Positions 45,392-55,849 of a DNA stretch of 64,000 bases are shown in pieces. The position numbers and the translations under genes are program-made. Source of the stretch: Diplosphaera chodatii (Eukaryota > Chlorophyta > Trebouxiophyceae > Prasiolales > Stichococcaceae); contig JAALGY010000030.1 in assembly GCA_032358165.1 (NCBI GenBank), positions 992,001 to 1,056,000 of the forward strand, written 5' to 3'. The notes beneath the pieces were generated by a model. It worked only from the letters and a program-made list of their open reading frames with translations, made no database searches and was not told the origin of the DNA. Each line of letters starts with the position of its first letter. Position 1 is the stretch's first letter.

Positions 45392-48007
45392 CTACTGCTG
45401 CACCCGGCTGTCCAACGAGTCCATGAAGCCCATGTCCCAGTAGCCTGCAGGCACCAGGACATGTGCATCGGTTGGACACGCTCCCTGGAGGATGTATATG
45501 CAGTCCAAAGCCATCGAACTGGAACACGCAAGAATATGCACTCTAACAGCCGTCCCACCGTCGGGGGTGGCGGGCGGGGCGTGGTACCAGCGGTGGCGCC
45601 CCGCGTCCTGCAGCATCTGGTGCCTGGTGGGCCGGCCGCCGGCTGCCGACGCTCCCGGGGGCGGCAGCACGCCCGCGGGCGCAGCAGGCGCCCGGTTCCC
45701 TGGGGGCGCGGCCGCCGCTGCAGCGCAGCCAGGCAGGGCATGACCGGAGGCTTGTGCGAGTTTTCGTGAGCAATGGGCTGCTGCAAATGGGATGCATGCC
45801 ACATGAGTTCCTGCGGTCAAGGCTTCAGCAGACAGGGGAGCATGGCAGGCTCTGCATCCGGCAGCGTTCACATCCAGATATGTCACTGGTGAGGGAACTA
45901 TGCCTGGTGCGTGACCGCAGGGCGGGCGCACGATGGGGACGCCCTTGTCCCAGGACTCCAGTGCCTCATACCACCTGCGGCAGTCCGCGCAGTCGCCCGC
46001 CTGCATAGCCTCACGTGCGGCCTTGCCACGCACTACCGCCGTGAACTTGTAGTTGGCATGGGCTGGCAGGACAGCCTCGCGCGCAGGTCCTGACCGCCGT
46101 TCTCGTTCAGGAGGAACCATGAGCGCTGCTGGCTGTGGTTTCGCCTGTTGTGCTGTTGGCTGCGCTGCTGACGGCCCCTCCCGCTGACCTGGCACGACTG
46201 TTGGCTGCTGCTGCAGCAGCTCGCCAGGCCGCACAGGAGGTGCTGCCTGAGTCAGCGCATCGGCCAGTGCTGCACCAGCCGTTGGTTGTGGTCTGCTGTG
46301 ACACGCCACAGTCTCAGGTGCAGTCAGCTGCACGGCATCATCGCGTGCCTGCCGCTGCTCTGGAGGGGTGAACAACAACGCGCCAGGGACAGGTGGCTGC
46401 GGGTGTGGCGTTCGCGGCTGTGCTGCAGACCGCTGGTCCGATCTCGGCAGGTGCAGCGGCAGCTGGGACGCCAGCATGTCCTCGACGCACCCCGCTTTCC
46501 GTTTCTGCCGCCAACCCTTGCGGACCCCTGCTGAAGCTGGCTGCCGCTGCTGTAAGGGGTTGTCCTGCCTGTGCCTGCTGCGCTGTGCCGGAGGCACAGC
46601 TGCGAATGCAGGCGCCGCCAGATGCTTCTGCTGTACCACAGCTGGAGCCGCAGCTGGCTGCTGGTGCCCCGCTGATGCGGCTGCCGCGGGTGTTCCGCCT
46701 GATGCGGCTGTCGCATGCCGCTGTGGCGGGGCGCAGCCCCGAGATGCTCCGTGACAGTCAGCTGCTGCGGCCAGGCGCTGAGCTGCTGCCGCTCTCGACT
46801 CGGGCGGCTTGCTGCAGGGGGTGTCCTGCTGACGCGGCTCTGCTGCGGGGGTGCGGGTCGGTGACGCTGCCGGTGAGTCGTTGCACCCCAGCTGCAGGCT
46901 GAGCTGCGCAGTTGCAGCAGGGTCGGGGGAGGCGCGTGGCAATGTGCATGTTGCACGGGTGGTGTCTGTGCTGGTATCATCTCCGTCAGCAGCTGGCTTG
47001 ACTGCCTGTGGGCCGTGCTGCGGCTGCAACTGCTGCACAAGCTGCTGGTGCGCCTGCTGCGCATGTACCTGACAGTCCATCTGCATATGGCTTTCCAGCT
47101 GCTGCTGCTGTTCCGGCAGGGGTTGCGGCTGCAGATGGCCGACCGATGGCACCACGCCTTGTGTCATGGCTGCTGCCGCTGCAACGCCTGCCAGCTTGCG
47201 CCGCAGATGTGCATTCTCCTGCTCGAGCTCAGCAAGCCTGCCGGCATCCTGAGGCATGGCAGCACCACGCGGCGCGGAGAGCTGCTGCCGCAAACAGCTG
47301 TTGCTGCGCTTGAGCTCCTCACAGCGCTCGAAGCTTGCAGTCAGCTGCGTTCGCTGATCAGCCAGCTGCTGCCTGAGCCTCGCGCATTCCTCAGCCGCGC
47401 CCTCTGCACACTGACCTGCACCAGCAGAATGCAGGATCTAGTGGACCCCAGACATTGCTGTAAATGAGGCGCGAATCCATGCATGCATGCATGCATGCAT
47501 GCATACCAAGATACAGAGGCGCCTGAACGTCGAGAAACAAGTTACTCACCAGGTGCTGCAGCGGCATTCGCCTCAGTGGCTCGTGCACGCAGGCGGCCCA
47601 GCTCCTGCTGCAGCAGCTCGACCTCCCGCCTCGCCTGACGCGCCTTCGCGCGGTACGCCTTGGCTTGCTGCAGCCCCTCCCGCAGCTTGTCGGCCTCCAA
47701 CTGACGCACGCGACACACTACACGTCAAGGACACACTGATAGCCCGGCCATGCATGCATGCACGCATGCACTCACGCCCTGTGTTGATCTCTGCACAGCC
47801 AGGCGCGCAGCCGGCAAACATGCAGCCACACGCCGCATGCACCTTGTTGCGGTACGCCGCCTGCGCCGCCTGCTCCGCCTCCTCTCTCAGCGCCTGCTGC
47901 TGCGCATGCGCTGCCGCCAGCTGCCGCGCTTGCTCTGCCAGCGCATCGCCCGGCGACAGCTGCGGCATCGCCACGCCGGCGACGACACCACCTGCTGTGC
48001 ATGCCAT
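45392..48007 (-). CDS. COM1: COM1/CtIP/SAE2 DNA end-resection factor
   Basis: Cofactor of the MRE11 nuclease that starts resection of double-strand breaks and removes SPO11 in meiosis. The ATG (48005-48007 or 47966-47968) is followed by three coiled-coil exons, Ala/Glu/Gln-rich with ELEQENAHLRRKL at about 47200; this is where CtIP proteins oligomerise. A long Gln/Ala/Pro-rich middle (about 46130-47290) looks disordered. The conserved C-domain is split: ANYKFTAVVRGKAAREAM, then DCADCRRWYEALE (CxxC, about 45970-46010), and after an insert RHQMLQDAGRHRWYHAPPATP and DGYWDMGFMDSL. The last join removes an intron whose donor is at about 45560 and acceptor at 45447. Stop at 45392-45394. The C-domain match is strong; the N-terminal half is assigned by position. 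Confidence 0.85.
47478..47504. repeat. (ATGC)n alternating purine-pyrimidine repeat
   Basis: A 27-nt run of CATG units in an intron of the COM1-like gene, with a shorter imperfect copy near 47748-47770 in the next intron. Confidence 0.85.
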
Positions 48008-48701
48008 GACAGGGATCCAAGTCACGCTGCTGATGGCACGCAACACATGGCAAGCACACTTCCAATTGAACATATGAAGCGCGGCAAATAGACAAAGGGT
48101 TCAGGTCCGCACCCTACCACTCGGCCGGATCAGCGCCAAGGAGCAGCAGACTCAGCAAAAGTGAGACGTCCGTGGACTTCCCAGGATATTGATTGCTGAC
48201 AGTGAGCCTACAGGTTGCTACCTGCAGGTGAGATGCTGGATCATGCTTGAAAGGACGATGCTCGACATTACAGGGTCTGCGCACGGATCACACACCACCA
48301 ATGGTCGTTGCAGGATATCTGCCGCGTGCTCTGGCACCGTGGCATGCAAGGTGTCGGGGCACGCGCAGTTGACCCGCAGCACGCACAACACGACGGGGTT
48401 GTTGTTCCCTTCCCTCCCTGGCGAAAACCCCGAGCGCGAGCGCACGTGCGCGTGAAGCCACGGTCGAACCATCGACAACTTCGCTACTGTGAGACTGACT
48501 TGCCTACTTCATTGACGCTCCTGCATCATCTGAAGCTTTCCGTCTCAGTATTGTTGAATAGTGGTTGCGCCCGTTCTGTTGCATCGGCAAGTAGATACAC
48601 GCACTCTTGTCATAGTCCGCACTGCAGGCATCCTCTTGAGCAGACCGCGCCGGACACAGCAACCACAGTATACGATTGAATACCAGGCCGGGGTTACCAA
48701 A

Positions 48702-49994
48702 ATGGTGCAGATAGGCACCACCCGCGTCATCGCCGCTCTGGTTCTGCTATCAGGCGTGGCGTCGTGTGCGGCTGCCGAGGCAGCTGCGCCCGAAGTCACC
48801 ATCCCAGAGCCGACATGGTTCTCGGGATGGGACAACGAGCTGGGCCACTCAGCGGTCTCCTCGAGGAAGTTGATGCAGCCGGGGTTGTTCACACCAGGGC
48901 ACACCGGCAGCAGCGCCTGCAATGTCGCGATCGTCGGCACCGGCGCCCTCAACAAGGTCAAGTCCGCAAAGGTCAGCTGCGTGACGACAGATGACTACTG
49001 GAGGAAGCGCAACGGCGGCAAGATCGTGGTCTACGCCGGCAAGCCGCTGTACAACCTGTACAAGTCGCAGCCGGCCAACTGGAAGGGCATCCAGCTGAAC
49101 CTGCCCAACGAGCCCGACTTCCTTGGCAAGGGCAACTCTGACGCAGTGCTGTTCTGGGTGCAAGCCGGCAAGGTCCACTTCACGGGCTCTGTCACCTCCA
49201 TGAACGTTGTCGACTGGGCTGTGATGCACATAGAGAATGGTACAGAGCCTACATTTAACAACTTCACCTGGTCAGGCAATGTTGGTCAGCGGTTTCCAAC
49301 CCTCGCGGCAGCCCGGGCAAACGTCTATGTGAACACCTGCAAGTTCATCAACAACGTGTGCACGGTGCCGCGCTGCCACACGCCCGGCATCTACCTCACA
49401 GAGGGCGCTCGGATGCGGGTGACAAACACACTTTTCCAGAACGGCCGGGGCCACCTCGCTGGCGCGGTCATGATCACATCTGGAGCTATCGGCAACATCA
49501 CCAAGTCCACCTTCAAGGGCAACCAGGTCACCGTCAACGGGGCGTTTGGCGGGGCGATCTTCCACGACTTCTGCGACAAGGACAAGCGCGCGAAGAGCGA
49601 CCGCTCCTTCTTCACAGCCAACACCTTCGTGGACAACAAGAGCGCCGGCTTCGGAGGCGCCATCCGCATCGGGTCCCCTCAGGGCAGTTGCCCAAGGACC
49701 GTCATCCAGAGCAACACGTTCCAGAATAACATGGCACAGTACACAGGCGGTGCAATCCATATTGCCTACTGCAACAACGTCCGGGCATCATTCCCGTCGA
49801 ACAAGTTCATCGGCAACAAAGCCACCAAGTTCAACGGCCAGGTTGGATACAACCCGAAGACCTACCCCAAGGGCCAGCCAGGCTACCCCAAGCCCACGCC
49901 CGCGGGTGCTGGCTGCCAGGACCCGCTGCTGACTGGCAGCACCTTCAGCGGGACCGGCACCGCCAAGTTCTCTCCGGCTTGGTTCTTCCCGTAG
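48702..49994 (+). CDS. Secreted parallel beta-helix protein, intronless
   Basis: A 430-residue protein in one exon. ATG at 48702 in a good context (ACCAAAATGG); an upstream in-frame ATG at 48561 would put 47 residues before the signal peptide and is less likely. The N-terminus MVQIGTTRVIAALVLLSGVA is a signal peptide. Then comes SSRKLMQPG, a basic patch, and a repeat region from about residue 190 with recurring turns of the type NTFxxNxxxxxGGAI (for example FGGAIFHDFC, FGGAIRIGS, TGGAIHIAYC). These are the coils of a right-handed beta-helix as in pectate-lyase-like and POMP-type proteins. Several N-glycosylation sites (NGT, NFT, NIT, NKS) and scattered Cys suggest secretion. No catalytic residues identified; it could be an adhesin, cell-wall protein or polysaccharide-binding protein. 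Confidence 0.85.
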   Translation: MVQIGTTRVIAALVLLSGVASCAAAEAAAPEVTIPEPTWFSGWDNELGHSAVSSRKLMQPGLFTPGHTGSSACNVAIVGTGALNKVKSAKVSCVTTDDYWRKRNGGKIVVYAGKPLYNLYKSQPANWKGIQLNLPNEPDFLGKGNSDAVLFWVQAGKVHFTGSVTSMNVVDWAVMHIENGTEPTFNNFTWSGNVGQRFPTLAAARANVYVNTCKFINNVCTVPRCHTPGIYLTEGARMRVTNTLFQNGRGHLAGAVMITSGAIGNITKSTFKGNQVTVNGAFGGAIFHDFCDKDKRAKSDRSFFTANTFVDNKSAGFGGAIRIGSPQGSCPRTVIQSNTFQNNMAQYTGGAIHIAYCNNVRASFPSNKFIGNKATKFNGQVGYNPKTYPKGQPGYPKPTPAGAGCQDPLLTGSTFSGTGTAKFSPAWFFP

Positions 49995-50445
49995 AGCGAT
50001 AGGCAGCCAAGCTGATACGACATGCTTGCTCAGCGGGCGGCTTGCTTGCATGCGGGCTGCAGACAAGAGGCAGAGCATGAGTTACGTGGTGTAGGGCCAC
50101 CATTTATGGGTTGCAATTTATCAACCGGCCACGCTGTGTGCTAGCGTAGATGGTGGGGCTTCAGCTGATGCCTCACCCAGCTCGTGCATGCCGCACGACC
50201 TGAACCTGTACCATTTTTGTGGAACAGCAGGCAACCCCTCGGTATGTAGATAGTGTCCGTGTGCTGCGCGCTGCAGTGTGCTGTTTATCATTTCTTGCTG
50301 TGCATGAGTGTTGATGACATGGAGAGTGGCGCATCACTGCACTGTGTAACCCTGTAATATCATTGCAGTCTTGGGCAAGGTATATGTATATACAGCCACT
50401 CTGCTCACGCAAGCCGATCTGCATCATACCTGAGCAAGCATTCAG
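49995..50445. other. Convergent 3' intergenic region
   Basis: About 450 bp between the beta-helix protein stop and the LFR-like stop on the opposite strand. Only presumed 3' untranslated sequence was seen, including TGTAA-type motifs of the kind algae use for polyadenylation near 50345-50355. Confidence 0.4.
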
Positions 50446-52901
50446 CTACATCTGAGCAAGACATTCTACGGCAGTAACCAGGTTGCCCGGTCTTTGCAGC
50501 GCTGCTGCAGACAGGTTTCCGGCATAGGGCTGCAAAACTCTCGGCGCTGGCATTGGTGCCAGGGTCAGGGCTGCAACTGTGTCACATGCCTCTCGGCAGG
50601 CATGCTGCATCAGCTTGGTGACGTGCACTTGGAGCGGGCCAACCAGCTTGTACTGTGCTGCCGGCTCAATGCCACCGGTGGCCACCAGCACCAGCGCTCG
50701 CACAGCTGCTGGACAAGCCGTCAGCACTGCTGCAGCTGACGCGCTGCAGCTGCGCACCAGTGCACTCAGCGCCGCAGTGCCAGCCTGTGGTGAGACACAG
50801 GCCCATCGACCGGTGGCTCAAAGATGTGCTTTGGTGGGGTGATGCAGTGGACCTCAGGTCTGCTGAGGGTGCCAGCAGGGTGACACCTGGATGGCAGCAG
50901 CTTGCAGCGCCTGGGCCACGCCGTCCACTGCAGCCTTCACTGCTGCTGCACTGCCGCTGCCCACACCAGCAGCTGCCACATGCCTGACGCGCAGAGCCAC
51001 CCACATCAGCAAGAAACGTGTCACAGCAAACAGGATGTGCTGGCACAGGATGGGCCCTTGGGACTGCAGGCAAGCGAGCGTTCCCTGCTCACCTGACGTC
51101 CGCTGTACTGCAGGTGATCAGGGCTGCGACATTTCCAAGCAGCGCTGTGCTGTGCTTGCTGGCCCCTGGTGGCGAAGGCTTCGCTGTTCTGTTGGCATCG
51201 TGGCCTGCGTCAGCGGTCTCTGGCTCCTGTGCTGGGTGTCGTGCTATTGCTGTTGTGCCGCTGTCTTTGAGCTCGTCATTCTTTCCCGCACTGCGTGATG
51301 CGCCAGCAACAGGGGCGCCCAGCCAGGTGCGGATGCTGTCCATATTTGTCGGCTGCGAGGCGATGGTGGCAAGCACCGTGGCTGCTGCAGTGCGGTGCGG
51401 CAGGAGCTGCTTGGGTGCAGTGTGGCTGCACAGCGCTGCCGTCAGGATGCCTCCTCCAGAGCTGATGCCCAGCTGCACACTCGCACACACCTGCAGCAGA
51501 AAGTGATATTCCCGCGGCTTCAACCAGGAGAACAGGCACTGTGCATGCTTGTGGGTTGGTGCCATACAAAACCAGTATTGCAAACCCTGCACCTGTACTG
51601 CAGAGTCACAATCGTGCAACCCAGTACCTGCTGGAGGACATCAAGCAGGTTGCCGGCGAGCTCCGCCGCCGCAGCCCCGCTGTCATGTGACACGGCCTCC
51701 AACGTGCGCGCCAGTGCACACACGCAGCTGGCCTCCGCCAGCAGGGCCTCGCTGCCCGGCATCAGTGCCCAGTTGCGCAGGATGTTGGACACGCTGACGG
51801 CCTGCAGACGCGCCAGTGCATACGGGTTGAGTTGGCCGTGGACGGGATCACGATCATGTGCAGTGGTGCATACTGGGAAGGCAACCCACAGAGCCGACCT
51901 GCGTGGCATCCTCCCGGCTGCGCTGCTGCTCCGGTTCGTCAAAGGGAGCAGTGATCGCCTCGTCGCGCTCCCACACCGCCCCCTGCATGTCAGGCAAACG
52001 AGCGCAGCGAGCTGACATATACCCCAATCACCTCCATTGCATACAGCACCGTGCTTGCGAGGGCACTGTGGCAGGAGTCGCAGTAGCACAATATCACCTG
52101 CGGTGAGTCGACGGCAAGCCGGGGGCGCTTGCACGGCGGCCCTATGAAAGCCCGATCTTGCGCACCCGCATCAAGGTCGGCCGCCTTGATGTACCCCGGC
52201 CTGGCACAATGGATGTCGTCCTCCATGACCTGGCACCAGGGGTTTGGTGTGCTTACAGAACTTGAGGCACAGGGAGCAGGTGCCCTGCATGATCAACATA
52301 CGTCTGACACAGACCTACTCAGCAAGTCACCATCTCAATTCGACTGAGTCACCTTGAGCAGGAGTGGCAGCAGGTCTGGATGCTGCCGCAGCTCCAGGGG
52401 GGTTGCTGCGGAACACGAGGCCAGGGCCAGCGCGTTCAGTGCCCAAGCTACCTCCGATCTGACCCCACTCTGCAGCGCCATCCGCAGCCGCTTGCCCTGC
52501 GCTGATCGCACCCCATGTCGCTACCAGGAAGCAGGGTTGTCACCGCAATAGGTACAACAGGTGTGACGCGATGGTGCAATGTCTGCCATGATGCAACATG
52601 TTGGCATGCGGGCTACACCTCTGTTGTTTCCAGATTGGCAGGGAACACAATGCAGGGCGTCATCAAGGGCAGCGGCAGCTCCACCCTGCTGGGCTGCAAT
52701 GATCGACAATGCGTGCATCTGAGCACGTTGTAATCGAGCACATGCACCATTCAAAGAGGGTTGTCAAGCGCAGCCTTGCGGTGCTGTGCTGGGAGTCTGC
52801 ATGAAGCTGCTGGCTCACCTTGAGTGGCACGTCTGGCACAGCAGAGGATGGCTGCCTGTGGACTGCGGCCGCCTGAACCTGCTGCATCTTCTGTTGCTCC
52901 A

Positions 52902-52936
<35 letters not shown>

Positions 52937-53760
52937 GCTGGGTGGGCCGCAAGGCTTTGTGGCTGCTTCGGCGCCTGTGCAGCCGGTCTGCTGTTGGCAT
53001 TGGCATCTGGCATCGACGCCACCTGCCTCGCCAGAGCCAGGGCATATGGCGTCGCGGCGCCCTGCTGCCGCTGCACCCCTTGCTGCTGCTGCTGCTGAAT
53101 CATTGCCTGACGGCGCAAGTCCGAGTCCGCGTGTTGTGCCATGGGGCCGGCGGCCGGCTGACTCCTGCCTGCCTGTGCGTGCTGCTGCTGCTGCTGCTGC
53201 TGCTGGAGTATATGCAAGGACTCCTGACTGTATGCCCTGCCAGACATGCCAGGCGACGCCAACTGCTGCCATCCGCTGCCGGGAGATGCCAGGTCCCTCG
53301 CGCCTCCTGCTGCCAGCACAGGCTCGCTTGGGCTCCCACGTGCCGGCTGCAGCGAGGTTGCACTGTGCTGCTGCAAATGTTGCTTCTGCTGCTGCATTGC
53401 CAACTGTTGCTGCTGCCAGATCGCAATCTGTTGCTGCCGCTGCTGCTGCTGTGCAAGAAGCTGTTGCTGCTGCCACTGCTGCTGTTGCTGCCATTGCTGC
53501 TGCTGCTGGTGCCGCTGCGCAAGTGCCATCTGCCGCTGCCGTTGCTCAGCCAGCAGCACCTGCTGATGTGCACTAGGAGTGCCTGGCGCGTAGGGTGCTT
53601 CACCGTCCGCTTGTGGTGTGCTTGCTGCCTGCCATCTGGCAGGCCCCAGTGGTGCCTGCCCCATTGCGTGCACCGACATCTGATGCTGCTGCTGTTGCTG
53701 CTCGAGGTGCTGTTGCAGCCGGCTAGCGTATGCTGCCTCAGCGGCTGCATGTTGTGACAT
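50446..53760 (-). CDS. LFR: LFR/BAF250 (ARID1-like) SWI/SNF subunit with a polyglutamine N-terminus
   Basis: Plant LFR proteins are armadillo-type subunits of SWI/SNF chromatin remodellers related to the BAF250 C-domain. The ATG at 53758-53760 opens one long exon of about 330 residues, dominated by Gln with Ala, Pro and Ser. A short exon follows, then LRMALQSGVRSEVAWALNAL and LRQHPDLLPLLLKV (about 52350-52505), the start of the BAF250/LFR homology. CKRPRLAV at about 52120 is a nuclear-type basic patch. Next are VSNILRNWALMPGSEALLAE (about 51730-51800) and AAAELAGNLLDVLQ, then helical repeats ending REACDTVAAL and ending at the stop at 50446-50448. The VSNILRN...PG.E block is highly characteristic. 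Known LFR proteins lack this long Gln region. The first intron join is approximate. Confidence 0.8.
52903..52935 (-). repeat. CAG-type tract coding polyglutamine in the LFR-like gene
   Basis: Eleven uninterrupted CTG triplets on the plus strand, read as CAG on the coding strand. Shorter runs occur at about 53082-53096 and 53181-53205, and mixed CAG/CAA runs throughout 53380-53515. Confidence 0.85.
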
Positions 53761-55008
53761 GCAAGCTGCTGTTCAGGCTCGGGGTGCGACGGTCACAACC
53801 GATGGGAGGACTGGAGCCAAACCTGCGGCGATTGCATGGGAATCTGCATCAACTGTTGTTCTCATGCATTTGCTCCATGAGACGCGATGTTGTAGCCTGC
53901 ACACCACCACGCGTGGTAGGTATCTGCACACATGGTGGCGGCAGGTGTACGTTCATGTTCCAGTGCTAAACTGCTCCGTCCTTGCATGGCCGACTATGCC
54001 GACACAAGGTGGAGAAAGCTGCACTGGATTGGGTCCAACACAGCATTCGCGCATCGCCTGGCACGCTCACGCACAGGGTGCCATTCAAGGCTGCCGATCC
54101 AGGCTAGATCGCCAATGCTCACCTCCGATCGCCTCAGCGCGTAGAACGCTGTTTGGAGCATTCTCTGTGGCACCTAGATCAGGCTGCTCACGGCAGTCCT
54201 CCTGCCTGAAAAAGCATGACATGCTGTGCCACATGCGCCGCAGACTTGTGCGCCTTGATCGAGGGAATGTACGGCCGCGACGAGCTCATACCCGGTCACT
54301 CAAGCTGCTCATTGACACAGCAAGCTCGTTCAGCCTGCCAAACGTCCCCTGCATGCTCTGACTCTTGTGTTGCACCGGTGCAAGTCAAGATAGGAAATGG
54401 CAAGTGGTCGTGCCGCCGGTGTTGGCTATGGGCAACGGCTTTGTCCGGATCATGGAAGCCACACCATCAGTGTATTCCTTCGATGCTGCAGATGATTCAT
54501 GATGTTCAATGTTGAATCATGCATGTCAAAGCCGCTGCAGGGTGGCTCGGGACACAAGGGGTATAAAGTTAACCTTGACGGGACACCCGTGTTTAGCGTC
54601 GCGCAAAACCCTTCTGTGAGGTGACAGCTACACACCTTGGACAGGCACGACGACATAGGACATAGCACACCGACAAAACATCTATACATCTTGCAACCAG
54701 TCAACGCGTTTGCAGCGAGACCTCACAGCACGCATCGCGCTCGCGGCACCTGCGACTGGCGCGCCGGTTGGGCTCAACCACCGTCCCCCAACCCGACACG
54801 AACCATACCGCAAGGCATCAGCCTACGTGCTGCAGGAGGAGCTGCTCCTGGCGCAAGCGTTTCACGGTGACTGTTCCGCTGCTGTGCGACAGCTGCCGCC
54901 AGGCGTGCACACCTTTTGCGCTCTGGGAGTGTCGAGGCAGCAGGCAGCCACGCCCGCACAGCAGGCGGGGCTTGCCGCAGTCCGGCTCTAGGCGCCCTCC
55001 CCAGCACC
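53761..55008. promoter_or_regulatory. Intergenic region between divergent LFR-like and UBE2C-like genes
   Basis: About 1.25 kb without a supportable gene. A TATA-like GGTATAAAG is at 54560-54568, about 440 bp before the E2 start codon, and an imperfect TGATTCA/TGAATCA inverted repeat lies near 54496-54525. Open frames near 54710-54990 are in the E2 5' flank and have no recognisable content. Confidence 0.4.
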
Positions 55009-55533
55009 ATGAGCAACACCGTGCACACCATGGCCGGCATGCCAGCATCGGCCAAGTCCGGCAGCCCAGTGACAGCGCCTGCGGGTGACAGCCACGCCGT
55101 CACCAAGCGGCTACAGAGCGAGCTCATGGCCATGATGACCAGCGGCGACGCAGGAGTCTCTGCATTCCCAGACGGTGACTCACTCTTCTCGTGGGTAGCG
55201 ACCATCCGCGGGCCAGCAGGCACAGTGTATGAGGGCCTCAGCTACAAGATGTCGCTGAAGTTCCCAGCGAACTACCCTTTCGAGGCGCCCCTTGTGTGTT
55301 TTGACACACCGTGCTTCCATCCCAACGTGGACAATGCTGGCAACATCTGCTTGGACATCCTGAAGGAGCACTGGTCTGCAGCATACAGCGTTCGGACCAT
55401 CCTCCTGTCCATCCAGAGCCTGCTGGGGGAGCCCAACAATGCCAGCCCGCTCAACACCTACGCAGCCAAGCTGTGGGATGACCAGACGGAGTATCACCGG
55501 GTACTACACCTGAAGAACAAGCCAGCTTTCTAA
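55009..55533 (+). CDS. UBE2C: Ubiquitin-conjugating enzyme E2 C (UBE2C/UBC19-20 type)
   Basis: Works with the anaphase-promoting complex to ubiquitinate cyclins and securin. A single exon encodes 174 residues. ATG at 55009, in frame with an upstream extension that lacks conservation. A short Ser/Ala/Gly-rich N-terminal extension typical of UBE2C precedes the UBC fold: [49 protein letters not shown], then the HPN motif in CFHPNVD and the catalytic Cys in [36 protein letters not shown] identifies UBE2C among E2 families. Stop at 55531-55533. Lack of introns is unusual beside its many-exon neighbours. Confidence 0.95.
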   Translation: MSNTVHTMAGMPASAKSGSPVTAPAGDSHAVTKRLQSELMAMMTSGDAGVSAFPDGDSLFSWVATIRGPAGTVYEGLSYKMSLKFPANYPFEAPLVCFDTPCFHPNVDNAGNICLDILKEHWSAAYSVRTILLSIQSLLGEPNNASPLNTYAAKLWDDQTEYHRVLHLKNKPAF

Positions 55534-55849
55534 ACTGAAGCTGGCCGTCAACTGCTCGTCGGGTTGCAGAGGGTGGTAGCTGAAGTTGCGATGGTCGGGC
55601 AGGGTAGGCCTGGCTAATGTGTACCCTGCTATCTATAATATTTTAGAGGGCCGAGCCAGGATCTGCTAGATGGCGTCAAATGACTGACAGCTTGATTGGC
55701 ATTGACTTTCTGGAACGAACAGCTGATGTCAGCCGCATGCGTGTCAAGCCAGTGACGATGTACATCACCATAGCATCAATTATGCGCCTGCAGCATCAGA
55801 CATACAGTACGATGGCAGCAATTTCAGGTGCCGCCTCTGAACAGCCGTA

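Noticed and set aside
45392..47293. A single 633-residue protein across this minus-strand frame
   Set aside because: The frame reads through at least one intron near the 3' end (between PATPDG and YWDMGF) and probably others. The frame stays open by chance in GC-rich sequence, so the spliced COM1-like model was used.
47478..47504. CRISPR-like or phage-type repeats
   Set aside because: The short repeats in the window are microsatellites or eukaryotic dispersed repeats. There are no regularly spaced repeats with unique spacers and no cas genes, and the genome is eukaryotic.
48561..48701. Upstream in-frame ATG for the beta-helix protein
   Set aside because: It would place an Arg-rich 47-residue stretch before an otherwise perfect signal peptide. 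The ATG at 48702 has the better context.
52786..53757. A plus-strand 323-residue Leu/Cys-rich frame
   Set aside because: It is the antisense of the polyglutamine exon of the LFR-like gene; CTG repeats read as Leu. No membrane-protein family resemblance.
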